Positions 41,801-56,800 of a stretch of DNA of 64,000 nt are shown here, piece after piece. How positions within the stretch are numbered: the first letter of the stretch is position 1; the number at the start of each line of letters is the position of its first letter. The DNA lies in the NCBI RefSeq assembly GCF_963675165.1, contig NC_087390.1, positions 5,928,250 through 5,992,249 on the forward strand, in the 5' to 3' direction. The stretch comes from Halichondria panicea. Lineage: Eukaryota > Porifera > Demospongiae > Suberitida > Halichondriidae. The notes beneath the pieces were generated by a model. The model saw only the letters and a program-made list of their open reading frames with translations, had not been told where the DNA came from and searched no databases. A program made the position numbers and the translations under genes.

Positions 41801-44800
41801 ATTAGGGATGGAGTTTACAGCCGAGCAACTGTTCTTACCGACGCTCACACTCGTACATCCTGATGGAAGTCATGTGATATTATCGTATTGGAGCACCCCT
41901 TTTTGTGCAATCGGCAACTATACAAACGTCGTATTCAACGATAGAGGTCAACAGTCGCGGTACTCGTGTGAGAGTATACTAAACCCCGTGAGTGGGTCTG
42001 GTTCCAGTTCTAGTTCTGGAATGGGGGTAACCTCCACTAGTGGCACCTTAGACCAAGTTGGAAGTGGGATGCCTGGTTCTAGTTTTGGCATGTCCGGTTT
42101 CGGTTCTGGTGGCTCTGGTATGTCCTTAAGTGATGGAATGTATCTGAACCTTGACGATATTTTCAATCTAAACATCACAATCCCGTACAAGTATACCCAA
42201 ATCGACCTTTTGAACCCTACGCAACCCCTATCGAATCTCCGAGGCAAAATGGCCGGGGGTAAATGGACATTGAAAATATCTAGTGGAAATATGTTTAAAT
42301 CTACGCTATACGGATGGTCGCTACGCATTGCTAGGGAACCAAACATCAACGAGAACTTTGATCCGATAACCAACACCCTATACCTGACAGGTGACGACTC
42401 GGTCGCCAACTATCAGACTGTGTTACGGAGTATTGTATATGATAATCGTGCAGCGGAACCGAACTTCTCCATCGAGAGATTGGTAACTACCGTTGTTAGT
42501 GATGGTGATACCGTATCTAATGTGTCTCTACCAACCTCAATATCTACCATCACAGTTCACCACGTTGAGATTGATTTGGACCCACTGAATACCACAGCTG
42601 CTCTTACACCCGATTACAGTGTTATATTCCGAGAACACAGTTCCCCCATTCCCATACTGGATCCGTACAATGCCGTCTTAAGAGACGCCAACTACAACGT
42701 TGGCAGATACATATTGACTGTCACGCTAAAAGGATACCAAAATGTCGGAGAAGAGGGACTTCTACTAAATACTTCAGTGGTTTCTGGTTTGCATGCTGTC
42801 TTCACAAATAACACCATTACTGAAGAATTCATCGTCACAGTTACAGCGGACGTGCTACAGCCAATTGATAAGTTTGAAACTGTTCTTCGTACGTTTGAAT
42901 ATTTCAATAGTGCAGAGGAGTTTGTTGGTGCTATTAGAACAGTCGAATTCAGTGTGACTGATTTGCAAATGAGCAGTTTCTTTGTCAGCGATGTTGCCGT
43001 GGTTGCAATCACTCTCCAGCCGACCAATGACCTTCCAATATTGCTACTGAACTCGGATCGTTATACACTGTCGGACCAATTCTCAAATATCGTTGATTAC
43101 ACAGAAGGTCAAAATCCTGTTGCACTAACCAATGCTACTTCTATTGTACTAACGGACAACGATCACAATTATCTCCTGTCCGTTACCATAACAATCGCAA
43201 ACCCGCAAGACCCGTTAAACGAGTTTCTACAAGCTAACACGACTGGTAGCACAATCACGGTCGTGTACAATCTCACAACATACACACTAGTACTCTCTGG
43301 AATGGAGACACTATCTAACTATATCGATGTGCTTGGAACCGTAACGTACGAAAACACTGTACACAGTCCAGGTATGCCCGGTACGGAGCCGAGACAGGTG
43401 AACTTCGTACCCTTTGACGGCACACACTACGGTCTACCTGCGATATCATTGGTCACTTTTGCAGCCGTAAATGACCCAGCATTTGGTGATCTAAACGGTG
43501 GTGATACAGGCACTGGATTTGCTACCGTGTACACTGAAGAAAGGGGGCGCGTACTTATTGTATCTGAGAACACCACCCTTTATGATGTAGATGATAACAC
43601 ACTGGCGTACATTGATGTGCAGATTACTAACATTCTTGATGCACCATTTGAGATTTTGTCCGTAATGAACGTTGAGGAAAGTTCAAATATTAACTCAAAA
43701 GTTGTTGAGTTTACTAACCTACGACCAGTAACTATGTACGACCCGAACACTGGTAATCTCAGGATATCCGGCTTGGATACTATACGCGAATATCAGGAAG
43801 TATTGAAGACGCTCACTTATGATAATTTAGCAGACGAACCGACTCAAGTAACGAGAGAAATTGTCGTTACTCTGAACGATTCGCGCTCTATCAGTCTGCC
43901 ACTGATTATACAATTAGAAATCGAGCTTGTAAATGATTCTCCGTATTTTAATCAACAGCTGTCACCAATTAGACAAGATATATACGAAGATATACCAAAT
44001 GCTGTCAATTATGGAGTGACTGTTCTTGAAATTGCAGAACTAATTATTGATGATGATCTAGATTCCGTTAAAGGTGTGGCTGTAATCGGATTGGACGCTA
44101 ACTTTGGAGACTGGCAGTACACAACTGATGGTTTCATATGGAATCAAATCGCTCCAAACGTAAGCATCAATTTCGCTCTGGCACTTGAAGCTACTATTGG
44201 AATGGCCATTCGTTTTGTACCTGGTGAGAATTTGAATGGAATTGTTACAGTCACTCTAGCGGCCTGGGACACTACGGATAACAGTGTGTCCGAGTCGTAC
44301 ATCAACGCACAGTCTGATTCCAATATCGATGCTTTCAGTTCCGATTCCACCGTGGTCACAGTGATAGTACGCCCAGTAAACGATGCTCCAGTATTGCAAC
44401 CAGTTCCTCTCAACATCACTACAAGATCGGAAGATAATCTCATCTCCATTGGCGACCCCATAACGTCCCTAGTGGAGTATATATCTGATATTGATGTACC
44501 TACCGAGTTTGGAATTGCTGTCATCAGTGTTGACCAAGAAAATGGGGCGTGGCAGTTTACAACAAACGGTGGTGGTTTGTGGGAGGAGTTTGGAGAAGTT
44601 AACGAGACGTCAGCACTGTTGCTGCATAGTCTGCCTGAGGGCATGCTCAGAGTGAGGTTTGTTCCGAGGTCAGACTTCAACGGACGGGCCGTATTTCGAT
44701 TCCGTGCGTGGGATTTGACACGCTTGCCTATTGAAAACATTGAAATCGGCTCAACCATGATGGAGTTCGGGTCTGGAGTCAGTTCCGGAGTCAGTTCTGG

Positions 44801-47800
44801 AATGGGGTCTGGGTCTGGCTCTGGTTTCGGTTCCGGTATGTTCTCAGGTGGTGGTCTTATTATGAATGAGACAATTCTTATGCCTTACCCCTCGGGAACT
44901 CGATTAAATATTTCAATGTCTGATCCAATCACTGGTCCATTTAGTGTTGCCTCTACGAGTGTTACCATAGCGATCGAGCCGCTAAACGATTCTCCAATTG
45001 TCCAACCTGGAATGACCCTCGGTAACATCACGGAAGACATTGACTTGTCCTTCAACCACGGGACAATGGTAGCCGACATAATCAGTGGGTTATATACCGA
45101 CATTGACGCAAACCCCGATCGAGGACTGGCTATAGTTAGCGTGGACGATCGCTATGGTGATTGGCAGTACACCTGTCAAAGTCCGTCCATTGGAAATTGG
45201 TCCATTTTTATCGGTGGTATGTATTATGGACAGATAATCCCACGGCTGCCACAGCCAGAGAGAGCCACTCTTCTACTATCCTCCTGCTGGATACGATTCC
45301 TGCCTAATCAGTTCTTCAACTCTGAGCTAAATACCGATGGCTACCCAAGACTTGCACTACCGTATATCGAAGCTTATGGTTGGGACAATACTGGAGCTAC
45401 AGCTGGCCGTTCTGGTACCTATGGAAACGATGCTACATACGCTAGCGATTCTACTAGCAACGAGTACAGTGCTAGATCTGAGAAGATTACAATTCAAGTC
45501 ATTTCATTGAATAATGTGCCTATTTTGAGACTGTCCGATCAAATGCAAGCCGAGTACAATACAGTGTTTGTTGAAGACCAATTACCTGTGTATGCAGTGG
45601 GACGAGATCTCACTCTGATAGACAATGACCATGCTCGGCTGAGAGATATTACCGTGATGATATACGGCTCAGAATTTGATGTTTCACCTTTTGATAGCCT
45701 CACATTTAGCGGAGATGGTATCTCAGGATCTGGAGTTATGCAAGGGTCTGGTTCTGGCTCTGCAATGTCTGGTTCCAGTTCTGGAAGTGGAAGTGGCCTA
45801 ACGTCAAGTGGGGTGGACCCATTGAACGAGTATGTCCCTGTAATTAGCTCCACCCCCAGCTACCCCCCTCTCAACAGGGTGCAAGAGTACGTGAGAAACT
45901 TGAATGCACCGACAAATTTGGAGCTCTACTGCTCGGGACTAACAGAGCGGAGGGAAGAGTTACTTGTTCAAACTACAAGCCCTGATCTTATCAGTGAAGT
46001 TATCAGCTATTGTCCGTATGTCCTGAGGCTATCTGCAAATCCGGAGATTTCACCAGACGCCCATAAAGATATGTTTCAATTGGCACTACGCAGCCTGAGG
46101 TACAATAACAGTATAGAAGAGCCAATGGGTGGAGATCGAACTCTAACCTTTGTGGTATCGGACAATATCGGTTTGAGCGAACCAGTGAACTCAACTATAT
46201 TTGTACGACTCGTTAACGACCTCCCACAACTTGATCTCAACATGTTTATACCAGACGTGCACAACTTTGTCTCGTACACGGAAGGTCAAGGTTCACTTCT
46301 GCTCACGAATGAAACTAAATTGGGACTCATAGACACGGACAACTTGTACTTACAGTCTGCTCGTGTAGTCCTCGTTGAAGCACCTGACGCAGACAACGAA
46401 ATCCTCAACGCCACAGTTGACGGCACAGATCTTAGTATAGATTTCAACACCACCACCTACACCCTCACGATATCTGGCAATGCTACCAAAGATACATACG
46501 CACAAGTACTATCAACTGTGAGCTATACCAATAATTACTCTCACCCTGGCAACCCCGATGAGCGGCAACGTCAAATCCAATTCTATGTCAATGATGGACT
46601 TAACGATAGTCGAGTTGCTATTACCTTCGTTTCTTTTGCTGGGGTCAATAATAGACCTTACCTTGATGTGAACGGAAATGAGCCTGGTGTAAATTATGTA
46701 GCAACATTTATTGAAGAGCAAGGTCCCGTTTCAATTGTTGATCAAAATGTACTTGTACATGATGAAGATAATACCACACTTGCGTATATTAGAGTCGAAT
46801 TGTTGGATGAGATGGAAATGTTCAGCGAGTTTCTATCGGTCGATAATGTCACACTGACGAAAGTTTTGGAGGAGAGCAGTTTGAATGCTGGTCAGGCGTT
46901 GCTAGTGACAACACTCGTACCCAATATGACATACGATGCTGTATATGGAACTCTCACGATCTCAGGCTTGGGCACGGTTGAGGAGTACCAGCTTGTGCTG
47001 CGTACCATCAAATACAACAACATCTTTGACGAGCCCGCCCCCATCTGCCGTACGATACGCTTCACTGCCAATGACGGAGAGTTAGACAGTGAACCCGTGT
47101 ACACTGAAGTGTGTGTGGAGGCTTTCAATGATTCACCGTTTTTCAATACCACATTCCTGAGTGTTTATAGCCCATTGATTTTGGAGGACGAATTTGCAAA
47201 TGAGGGTGTGCTAGTCGCTATGTTTGCATATCAGCTGTTTTCTGACGAGGACATCCAATCAATGTTCAGTATACCTGGAATTGGAGTTGTTGAAGTGGAA
47301 TCGGACCACGGTGAATGGGAATCAAGCACTGATGGTGGGAACAGCTGGATGCTGATTCGACCGGACACCGATATCCAATCACTCTCGCTACTACTAAGTG
47401 CTGAGCTGGACGGCGATAATCTCGTCAGATTTGTACCCGAGCTAAATTACCACGGCAATGCCTCATTGACCTTTGTACTCTGGGACGGCAGCGATGGAAT
47501 GTCACCTGGTGATACTCGTAGTGCACTTTCTACCTCCCATACCGACCCCTTCAGTAACGACACTCGTACACTGGTACTACGAATAGTACCAGTCAACGAT
47601 GCTCCTGTTATTGACTCTACGGTTGAGCCGCAGATGACCACCATCCGTGAAGACTCTGTAAGAGAGCGGGAATCAATCGGAGATCAAGTTAGCGCATTTT
47701 TAATACCACTGACTGAAGACGTTGATGTAAATATAATGCAACATCATTTTGGCATAGCTGTTACTAGTGTGGACATCTCCAATGGTTACTGGCAGTTTAG

Positions 47801-50800
47801 CGTTAGCGGTGGTTTAAATTGGACTAATGTAACGAATCCTTCTGTTTCTAACGCCATCGTGCTAAATAGTGAACCAGCAGATGTGAACAGAATACGATTT
47901 GTACCAGATCTTGATTTCAACGGAGAGGCCTGGTTCCAATTCAAACTATGGGATCGGAATGTGACTTGGCCGAGTGGTACTGAAGGTGTGGACACGCGTA
48001 CTAACCCTGTTACTGGTACGTTCAGTGTGGGCATAGCAACGGCAAGACTAACAATAGAGCCTGTGAACGATTCACCACTATTGAGCGGACCGAGCAGTCT
48101 GGATGAGATTGTGGAAGACGTTGTGCCTGGGGCAAATATCGGGACTTTTGTGAATCAAATTCTCCGTGATACTTTCATCGATATTGATGGTACGGATACG
48201 AGAGGCTTGGCGGTCGTGTACGTTGACCGTCGCTATGGAAACTGGCAGTACACTTGCGATCCTTTCTCGGCAACGAGCTGGATTGATTTCCGTGGGGAAC
48301 GGCTGGTTTTCGACACAGACTTTGGACAAGTGGCGCAGATTGCCCCCCGTGACCCCAACGAATATAAGGCCACCTTACTAAGTGGGGAAGATGATTCGCT
48401 GTGCAGAATACGATTTGTACCATCCGTGAATTACAATTCCGAGTTTGATGCAGACGGTTTTGCAAGAGATCCAAACAATCGCCCGTTCATAAGGATACGA
48501 GGGTGGGACGGTACTAGTGGCTCCAGCGAGGACGAGGGGGTGGATACAACCTCATCACCTGACGATCACACGGACGCATTCGGACGTGATTTTATCCCAG
48601 TCACGGTCGATGTACTCACAATTAACGACAATGCAATGCTCAGACTGAACGGGGAATTCCCTAATTACATGGCTACCTTTGTCGAGGCTGTCCCTCCTCA
48701 GAGAACAGTCATACCCGTACCCGTGACTAATCAACAACAGCTGTCTCTCACCGACCCCGACAATTCTCTGATAGCATACGTCAACATATTTTTCACACCA
48801 TACGATGGCGAAAACGAACGGTTGATTTTGAACGTTACAGGCACCTCCCTTAACTACACCTTGGAGACACTTAACGAACCATCTGGATTGACCTACATTG
48901 TCAGAATATTACCGACCAGCGGTGAAACTGCTCCCATTGGAGAATTTGAGACAGTGCTACGAACTGTGCTTTATGAGAATTCGGCCGAAGAGCCTGATCC
49001 AACTCTGCGAGTGATAACGTTTACTGTCAACGATGGGTTGGGTTTCAGCGTTGTACGCACAGAGTTATATATCAGCCTTCTTAATGACCCACCTCAACTA
49101 GACCTCGCTATGAACTGGCCAGATAGCTATCGATTCGTATCGTATCGAGAGGGCCAGGGACCACTTGTAATTGTCAATGACAACGCTACTCTTATCGATT
49201 TCGACTCCCCTGTTTTAAAATATGCACGTGTTGTCGTAGTAATCGCACCGGATAAGCAGCATGAACTATTGAATGCAGAGTCCAACTCAACCATAAATGT
49301 GATTCGCAATGGCAGTGAGATCGTACTTCAAGGTCCAGCCAGTGTTGATGATTTCCTGGCCGTGATAAAGACTGTTAGTTACGAGAACACTCTCTCCCAT
49401 CCTGGTGACCCCTCCCCCTTGTCTCGTACGATACAATTCACTGTCAGCGATGGAATGAACGAGAGCATACCTGCTTTTGTATATCTATCGTTTGGTACCA
49501 TCAACAACGCTCCGTTCTTTGATGCAAACGGTCGTCAACCTGGTGTCGGTAACCTGGTAACATTCTACGAAGAACAAGGTCCAATTTCTATAGTATCGCA
49601 AAATGCTGTTCTAGAGGATATCGATAACGCCACACTTAAGTATATACAAGTGAGTATTGTGAACCCATTGGACGCTGACAATGAAGTGCTATTTGTTGAT
49701 GATGTCACGGAAACGAGTGCTCCGCTAACAAGCAAGCAAGTCATGTTTTTCAATTTCAGACCAGAGCAAAGATACGACACGGATACGGCCACTCTGACAA
49801 TAACGGGACTAGAAACAGTGTACGAGTTCCAGGAAGTGTTGAAGACGTTGAAATATAATAACATAGCTGATGAACCTGATAATGAGAACCGAATGATTCA
49901 ATTTGTTATTTCTGATGGAAGTCTAAACACAACTGGTGTGTACGTCACTATTGAACTGGAACATGTGAACGATTCTCCCTATTTTAACTCTTCCGCTACT
50001 ATATTTTCTCCGAGCCTTGATGAAGATGTACACACACTATTGAATCCTGGTTGGTCGATTGAAAATGTGGTTTCAAATGGGTTAATACTAGACGATGACG
50101 CTAATTCCCTTCAGGGCATTGCAATCACATCAGCTGACACCAGTGACGGCTATTGGGAGGTCACTTGGGACTATACTACCGATCGAAACGAGTTTTTTTC
50201 TGGAATGGGAAGTGGCGATGAGAATGGAATGGAGTCAGGGTTCAGTGGACTCCAACCTAGCAGTGGCAGCGGCTCGGTAATCAGTGTAGATGGTAGTGGT
50301 GATTCTAACGGTACATTCGGAGGTACACCAACTGGCGCTATCAGTGGATCTGGGGCTGACTCCGGTTCTGGTTCCATGATGTCTAGTTCTGGTTCTGGAA
50401 TGTCTGGTTCTGGTATGTCAGGATCAGGAATCCTCGGGTCGGGTGATTCTACTGAAGCTCCTCCCACCCCACCACCCCCTAAATGCATGTCGACTACCCC
50501 ACCAACTTCACCAGATATCCAGCCAACTTTCTACGCCACATGGTATAGACTACCTAACACTACAAGCATTACCATGGCAACTTTGTTACGAGTAGAGGAC
50601 AATCGGACAAGAATTCGATTTATACCAATTAAAGATTTTAATGGTCAAACTTCATTCGGCTTTGTGGCCTGGGATGTTAGCAACAATCTTGATAATGGCG
50701 TAGTTACAAATGCTACTAGCAACTCTGGTATTGACTCGTTTAGCTCAAGCAGCGTGCAAATTATCCTCAATGTGTTACCTGTTAACGATGCACCTCTGTT

Positions 50801-53800
50801 GTACAATATCACTGTTCAACTCACTCCCATAGAGGAAGATGACATCACTTCCTCAGGAAATGACATCAGCGACTTTCTGTCTGGAGTCTCCGATATAGAC
50901 GTCCTCGATACAACACTAGGAATTGCAATTGTTGAGGCCGATGAAACTAAAGGGGCGTGGCAGTTTACGACAGATGGTGGGCGTGTCTGGACCACCATGT
51001 ATGATGTGTGTCCCTACAATGCTACTGTACTTAGCTCTGAACCTCCCGGCCAAAATAGAATCCGATTTATGCCAAACAGAGATTTTAATGGCTTTGTCAG
51101 TTTCTCCTTTTTAACCTGGGACCTAACGTCTAGTGAACCCTCAGGGACTATGGCCATTGATACTACAAGCAGCGACCGAGTTACTGGAGCGTTTAGTACG
51201 ACCTACGCCATGGCTACTATCAGAGTGGATCCAGTGAACGATTCCCCTGTACTTACACCTGGGTCTAGACTGCAAGCGATATTGGAAGACTTGCAAGCGG
51301 TCGAGAACGAGGGCACTCTAGTGTGGGACATTGTCGATGGATTCTATCACGATGTTGATTCTCAGTCCGCTAGAGGTATTGCTGTGAGGGGCGTGGATCT
51401 CAGGTATGGAACATGGGAATGGAAATGTCCCGATACTGACACATGGACTAAGTTCTTTGGTGATTTCCTCTATGGTGTGTTTGTGCCCCCGAATCCTAGA
51501 CCAGAGAAAGCCACTCTGTTGGATGGTGATTGCAGCGTACGGTTCCTACCAAATCTGAATTTTAACACTCTACGTGATACAAATGGTGACCTTCGACCTC
51601 TAACGGACTATCCATATATAACTGTGGTTGCCTGGGATACGACAGTCGGAAGTGCCGGCAAATACGGAGTTGACACCACCATTCACAACGACAGTATTAT
51701 AAACGAATACAGTGGCGAAGTTGAGAATGTCATAATTGAAATTATTTCTGTGAATGATCACCCACAAGTCAATATCTCGCAAGAGGGTGTGGTCTACTTA
51801 ACAAACTTCACGGAAGAGCAGTTATTTGTCAAGATTGTGCAACCTGTCTACGTGTCTATCACTGACGCTGATCACGCCAGATTAGAATCTATAACGATAG
51901 TTGTATCAAATTCAAACGATCCAACAACTGAAGTGGTGTTTTTTGATACGGACGCACTGAATGATTCTAATATCGAAGTTGATCAGAATACGAACACAAT
52001 TACCGTGACAACCACAGATAGAGACGGAATGGAAATAACTGAAGCAATACAAGTGCTATATCATATATACACAGGTGCTCAAAACTCCGCCCCTAGCAGC
52101 CTGACGCTAACAGCCCCTCCAGGCAGAGAGAGAGTGAAAATTGCCTCTTATCAGTATTTGCTGCAGTTTGTCGTGTATTCAAACATGAATTCTGAGCCGA
52201 ATAACGAAACTAGATTGATCAATTTCTATTTTGACGATTCGGAAGACGTCAACTCTATGGTTACCACGGAAGTGGAGATCTTGCTACTGAATGACAATCC
52301 CCCAGTACTGTACAACCCACTCACAGGGGTACAATTTACGGAAGACTCTAGAGTTCTGTTATCCTTATCCTCGTACAATCTAACGCTAACGGATTTTGAC
52401 CATAACGAGTACTTTTTTATGTCCAATGCTACCATCTCCTTGTACCCCATTCCAACCTCAAGTCTGGAGAATGTGAGCGTTCAAATCAGCTCCAATTTTA
52501 ACGAATATAATATCTCACAATCGTATAGCTCTGAAGAAGGCATATTGAGAATTACCGGCCGAGCACCTATACTGGTGTATGAGAGTATTATATTAACAGC
52601 TGTATACCAAAATTCTATCGAAGAGCCATTACCTGGAGACAGACTGGTAACCATGCAAGTTTTTGATGGTGATAACTGTAGCAACGTGCAACGAGTGAGA
52701 ATAAGTGTGATATTGATTAACGATCAAGTACCAATGGTGGCTACTTCAAACGAATCTTTCGTATTTACCGAGCGTACACGTCCAGTTGCTATCAGCAACG
52801 GTCTCATAGTCACTGACCAAGATAGTGGAGATTTTCTGCTAAGCCGTGTTGTTGTGACAATTGATAATCCTCTTGACAATGCATATGAGATACTTTCTGT
52901 TAGTGATTTTGATGCAGTGAATTCAACGTACAATGGTTCCACATTGTTGCTAGAGGGACCGGCTTCAGTTGCCGAGTTCCAAGCCATTCTGAGCACGCTC
53001 AGTTACAACAATATGGCGGAAGAACCCTCTCCTGTCACGAGAAACATCTCCATTATAGTATATGATGAGGATTTTGAGAGTGAGCGTGGATTGATTCAAG
53101 TGATTATACAGCTTGTTAATGATATTCCCCTCATTGCAATTCCTCCACACGAGCTTATGGTCAATTATATCGAAGGTAGCGGACAAGTTGCCATAGCAGC
53201 GAATGTCACAATCAGTGATAACGATCACACAGAGCTGACTCAACTAACTGCTGTGATTTTGAACCCTCTCGACCAGCCAAACGAATTTCTATCCATTTCT
53301 ATACCCAATGGCACTAACATCACGTCCGAATACAACCCTGACAACGGTTTGCTAATACTCAGTGGAATAGCAAGTCTAGATGATTATCAGACCACCCTCC
53401 GATCGCTAAGTTACGAGAATCTCGAAGCTAATCCTGGTTTCCCGGATACAGCCCCTCGCATGATCCAAGTGATTGCATTCGATGGTAGTAATTACAGCCT
53501 ACCCCTCGAGCTACTACTAACGTTTGATTCGGTAAATGACCCCCCAATGCTGGATTTGAATGGCGCAGGTCAGGGTACAAACTACACTACGTCTTTCATA
53601 GAGGAGGATATGCCAGTCTTTATAACCTCACCTGATGCTGTACTATTCGATATCGATAATACCTCACTGACATTTGTACGAGTTACCATAGAGAATTTGG
53701 AGGATGGAGATAATGAAATATTGTCTGTCTCTGCGAACACATCCGAAGAACTAGACCTTGCTTTCTATTCTTATGATAATGGAGTACTCCTGATTGAAGG

Positions 53801-56800
53801 TTTGGGTGAGACAGTGAGTTTTGAGAGAGCTGTAGCCTCGGTAACCTATCAGAATCTAGCCGACGAACCAAGTTATGCAACCCGTGTGATATCGTTCGTT
53901 GCAAGTGATGGACTCATTGATAGCGATCTGGTGTACTCCAACGTCGAGATAATACCTGTGAATGACCCCCCACGACTTTACATAGCAGGGGGTCGTAGAA
54001 CGTCCCCCTTGCCCACTGAAATGCCAACTGAACCTACAACTGGTAGTGGAGAAATGAGCGCTGATGGTTCTGGTGGCGTCTCTGAGTCTGGTTCCGGTAC
54101 ATCGTCTGCCTCCGGTTCCGGTACCATGTCTGCCTCTGGTTCCGGTTTCACTGGTCTAGAGGTTGGTTCCGGTATGGACCCCACAACACTCCCCACCACA
54201 GAGCTGCCGCCACAGCCTACAGTCGATCCTGATTCCATTCTGGGTAATGTGACTATCGGAGATAGTGGCAACTATTCCGTGATTTTCATCGAGAATTCCC
54301 CACCTGTAACTATTGTGGACATTAATGGTACGCTCGTTGAAGATGACGATGACGCAATTTTGATAAGATTTGAAGCTATTCTCAATGGCGTACAGGATTC
54401 TGGTTTTGAGGCCATCTTTTTCGATAGCAACGCTCTAAGTAACGAACTTGTTGCAGCTCTGTTTTCTAGTGCACCTTCAATGAACGGTTTCCTTGGTAAT
54501 GATATGACGTGTGTGGCTGGAAATACGGGTTTGAAACATGAGAGAATCGATATCAACATTTCACTTGGTATTTTGGAATGGGAAGAAGTTGTACGCAGCC
54601 TACGATATTGTAACGGCGATGAACACCCCGTGTCCGGTTCCAGAAACATCACGTTCAGGATCCAAGATCAGTCAATGGCCTGGAGCAATGTGGAGACGAC
54701 CATCCTCGAAGTTGTTGCCGTTAACGATGCTCCGATATGCACAACCATCCCTAACTTGTTCACCATCGATGAAGATACCAATCTGACAATAACAGCTCTA
54801 CGAAACTGCTTTGATCACGAAGAGACGCTCACTCCAACTTCCATCTTTGTATTTGCCGAACCATCAAAGGGACAGGTGGTACTCGATGCTACCACCGGAG
54901 ATTTGGTGTTCATTCCAATGCTCGATGATTACGGAACCAGGACGTTCGTCTACCAAGCGTGCGATTCGACCATGTTCTGTTCCAATCCTCAAATGGTTAC
55001 TGTGGTGATAAATCCCGTCAACGACGCACCGTACGCATTCAATAATCTCATTATCTCCACTCCAGAAGATACTTTGTTAATAATTCAACTCTCTCAGTTC
55101 TTTGGTGATGTCGAAGATGATCTGATACCAAATAATCGCTATCCCAGAGTCAACAGAATTCTCAACACACCGCTAGCAACCACGGGCCTCGAAAATGACC
55201 AAAACTCAACTTTTATGTATGAACCAAACCAAGATTATTTTGGTCCTGACGTAGTTGTCTTACAAGTGTGTGACAGTGACGATGTGTGTGTTACAATCAC
55301 GATCGAGGTGATGGTGATCTCTGTGAACGATGCCCCTGTGATACAAGTGTTATACCCTGAGGGCACTGTACCAGCTGCAACGGTAGAGGATCAGGCGGTG
55401 ATGGTTGAGGTGATGATCACTGAGGTGGAGGACAGGGAACCAGTTGAAGTTAGAATAGTGGCAGTAGGTGAGTGCGTGGGTGGGTGGAGTGGGTGGGTGT
55501 GTGAGTGTGTGGGTGTGTGAGTGTGGAACTTTGTGACATTAAAACAGATGCATTCTTTAGCTATTAGTTTTAGTGGTGTGAAGTAATAATTATACTACTA
55601 AATATATCTACGATTTTTATTGTATCGGTAGCTATCCTTGACTGCTGTACTCCTTACTTTACGCATACTGTAATTACACATGCACAGGTGATGGAACTGC
55701 TCACACCTCCTCCACAACCTCCGTGTTCCAGCTTGGAACTGACCGCCTCCTCCAAACCACCACCATAGTCTACACTCCGAACCAAGATTTCCATGGCAAC
55801 GATACAATCACTATAGCAGCCATAGACTCGGACAACAGCTATACGGAGGCTGTGATATCAGTGTCAGTTTCGTACGTTAACGACCCACCATTCTTTGGTA
55901 TAACTGAACTAACCATTGTCGAGGACATGGTGATGACCTGGCGTTTACCACATGACCTACAAATCACTGATCCGGAAAATACTCTACATGCCGGCTCGTT
56001 TGAAATCATACAAAATGCTACTCTCGGGAATGTGACCTACAATATCACTATGTCCGATTCCGGTACCAATCCTGCAGTGTATGGAATCCTCACGTACTAC
56101 CCACCAGAGCATTACTTCACAGACACTGAACCGGTGACCTTTGTCCTCCGAGCTTGCGATAACGACACAATGGGACCACGCCTTTGTACGGATGCTGTTA
56201 TTAATATCACTATACTATCCGACAACGATGCACCTCATCTTCCACCATTAACCGTAACAATTTGCGAGGATGGTGTTTCCTTGACTACCTGCAACAGTGG
56301 CGTTAATGTTCTAAATATTTGGGAGCAGATAACGGATGTTGAAGAAGGAAGGCCACCGATGGAAAATGTATTCCTGATGGATCCTCTACCTGAGAGGGGT
56401 GTGGCTACGTACGATCCTAGTTCCGGATATATAACTTATGTGCCGCACTTGAACGATCACGGGATTGATTACATATTCTACAATGCATGTGACAGTGAGA
56501 ACCACTGCAGCGCATTGAGAGGACAGATCGAAGTGACCATACTCCAAATTAACGATCCTCCACAAGCTCTCGAGTTTGTACACATTTCTCGCGAAGATGA
56601 TTTCGATTTGATTTCGTTTATTGACCAAATTTCAGACATTGAAACTGCAAATTTGAGACTAGAAATTGTAACGCCTGAAGGCACATACCTTGATGAAACT
56701 ACCACCTCCATAGGGGGAAATTTACGAGTTTATCATGCCCATCAGATCTTAACCTACGAGCCCCCTGCTAACTATGTCGGCCCTGACACGTTTACGTATG

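Noticed and set aside
40527-55520. Bacterial contamination, because of an intronless 15-kb adhesin-like frame
   Set aside because: Donor and acceptor phases match on both sides and the domain chain continues through spliced exons to a membrane span; it is part of the animal gene.
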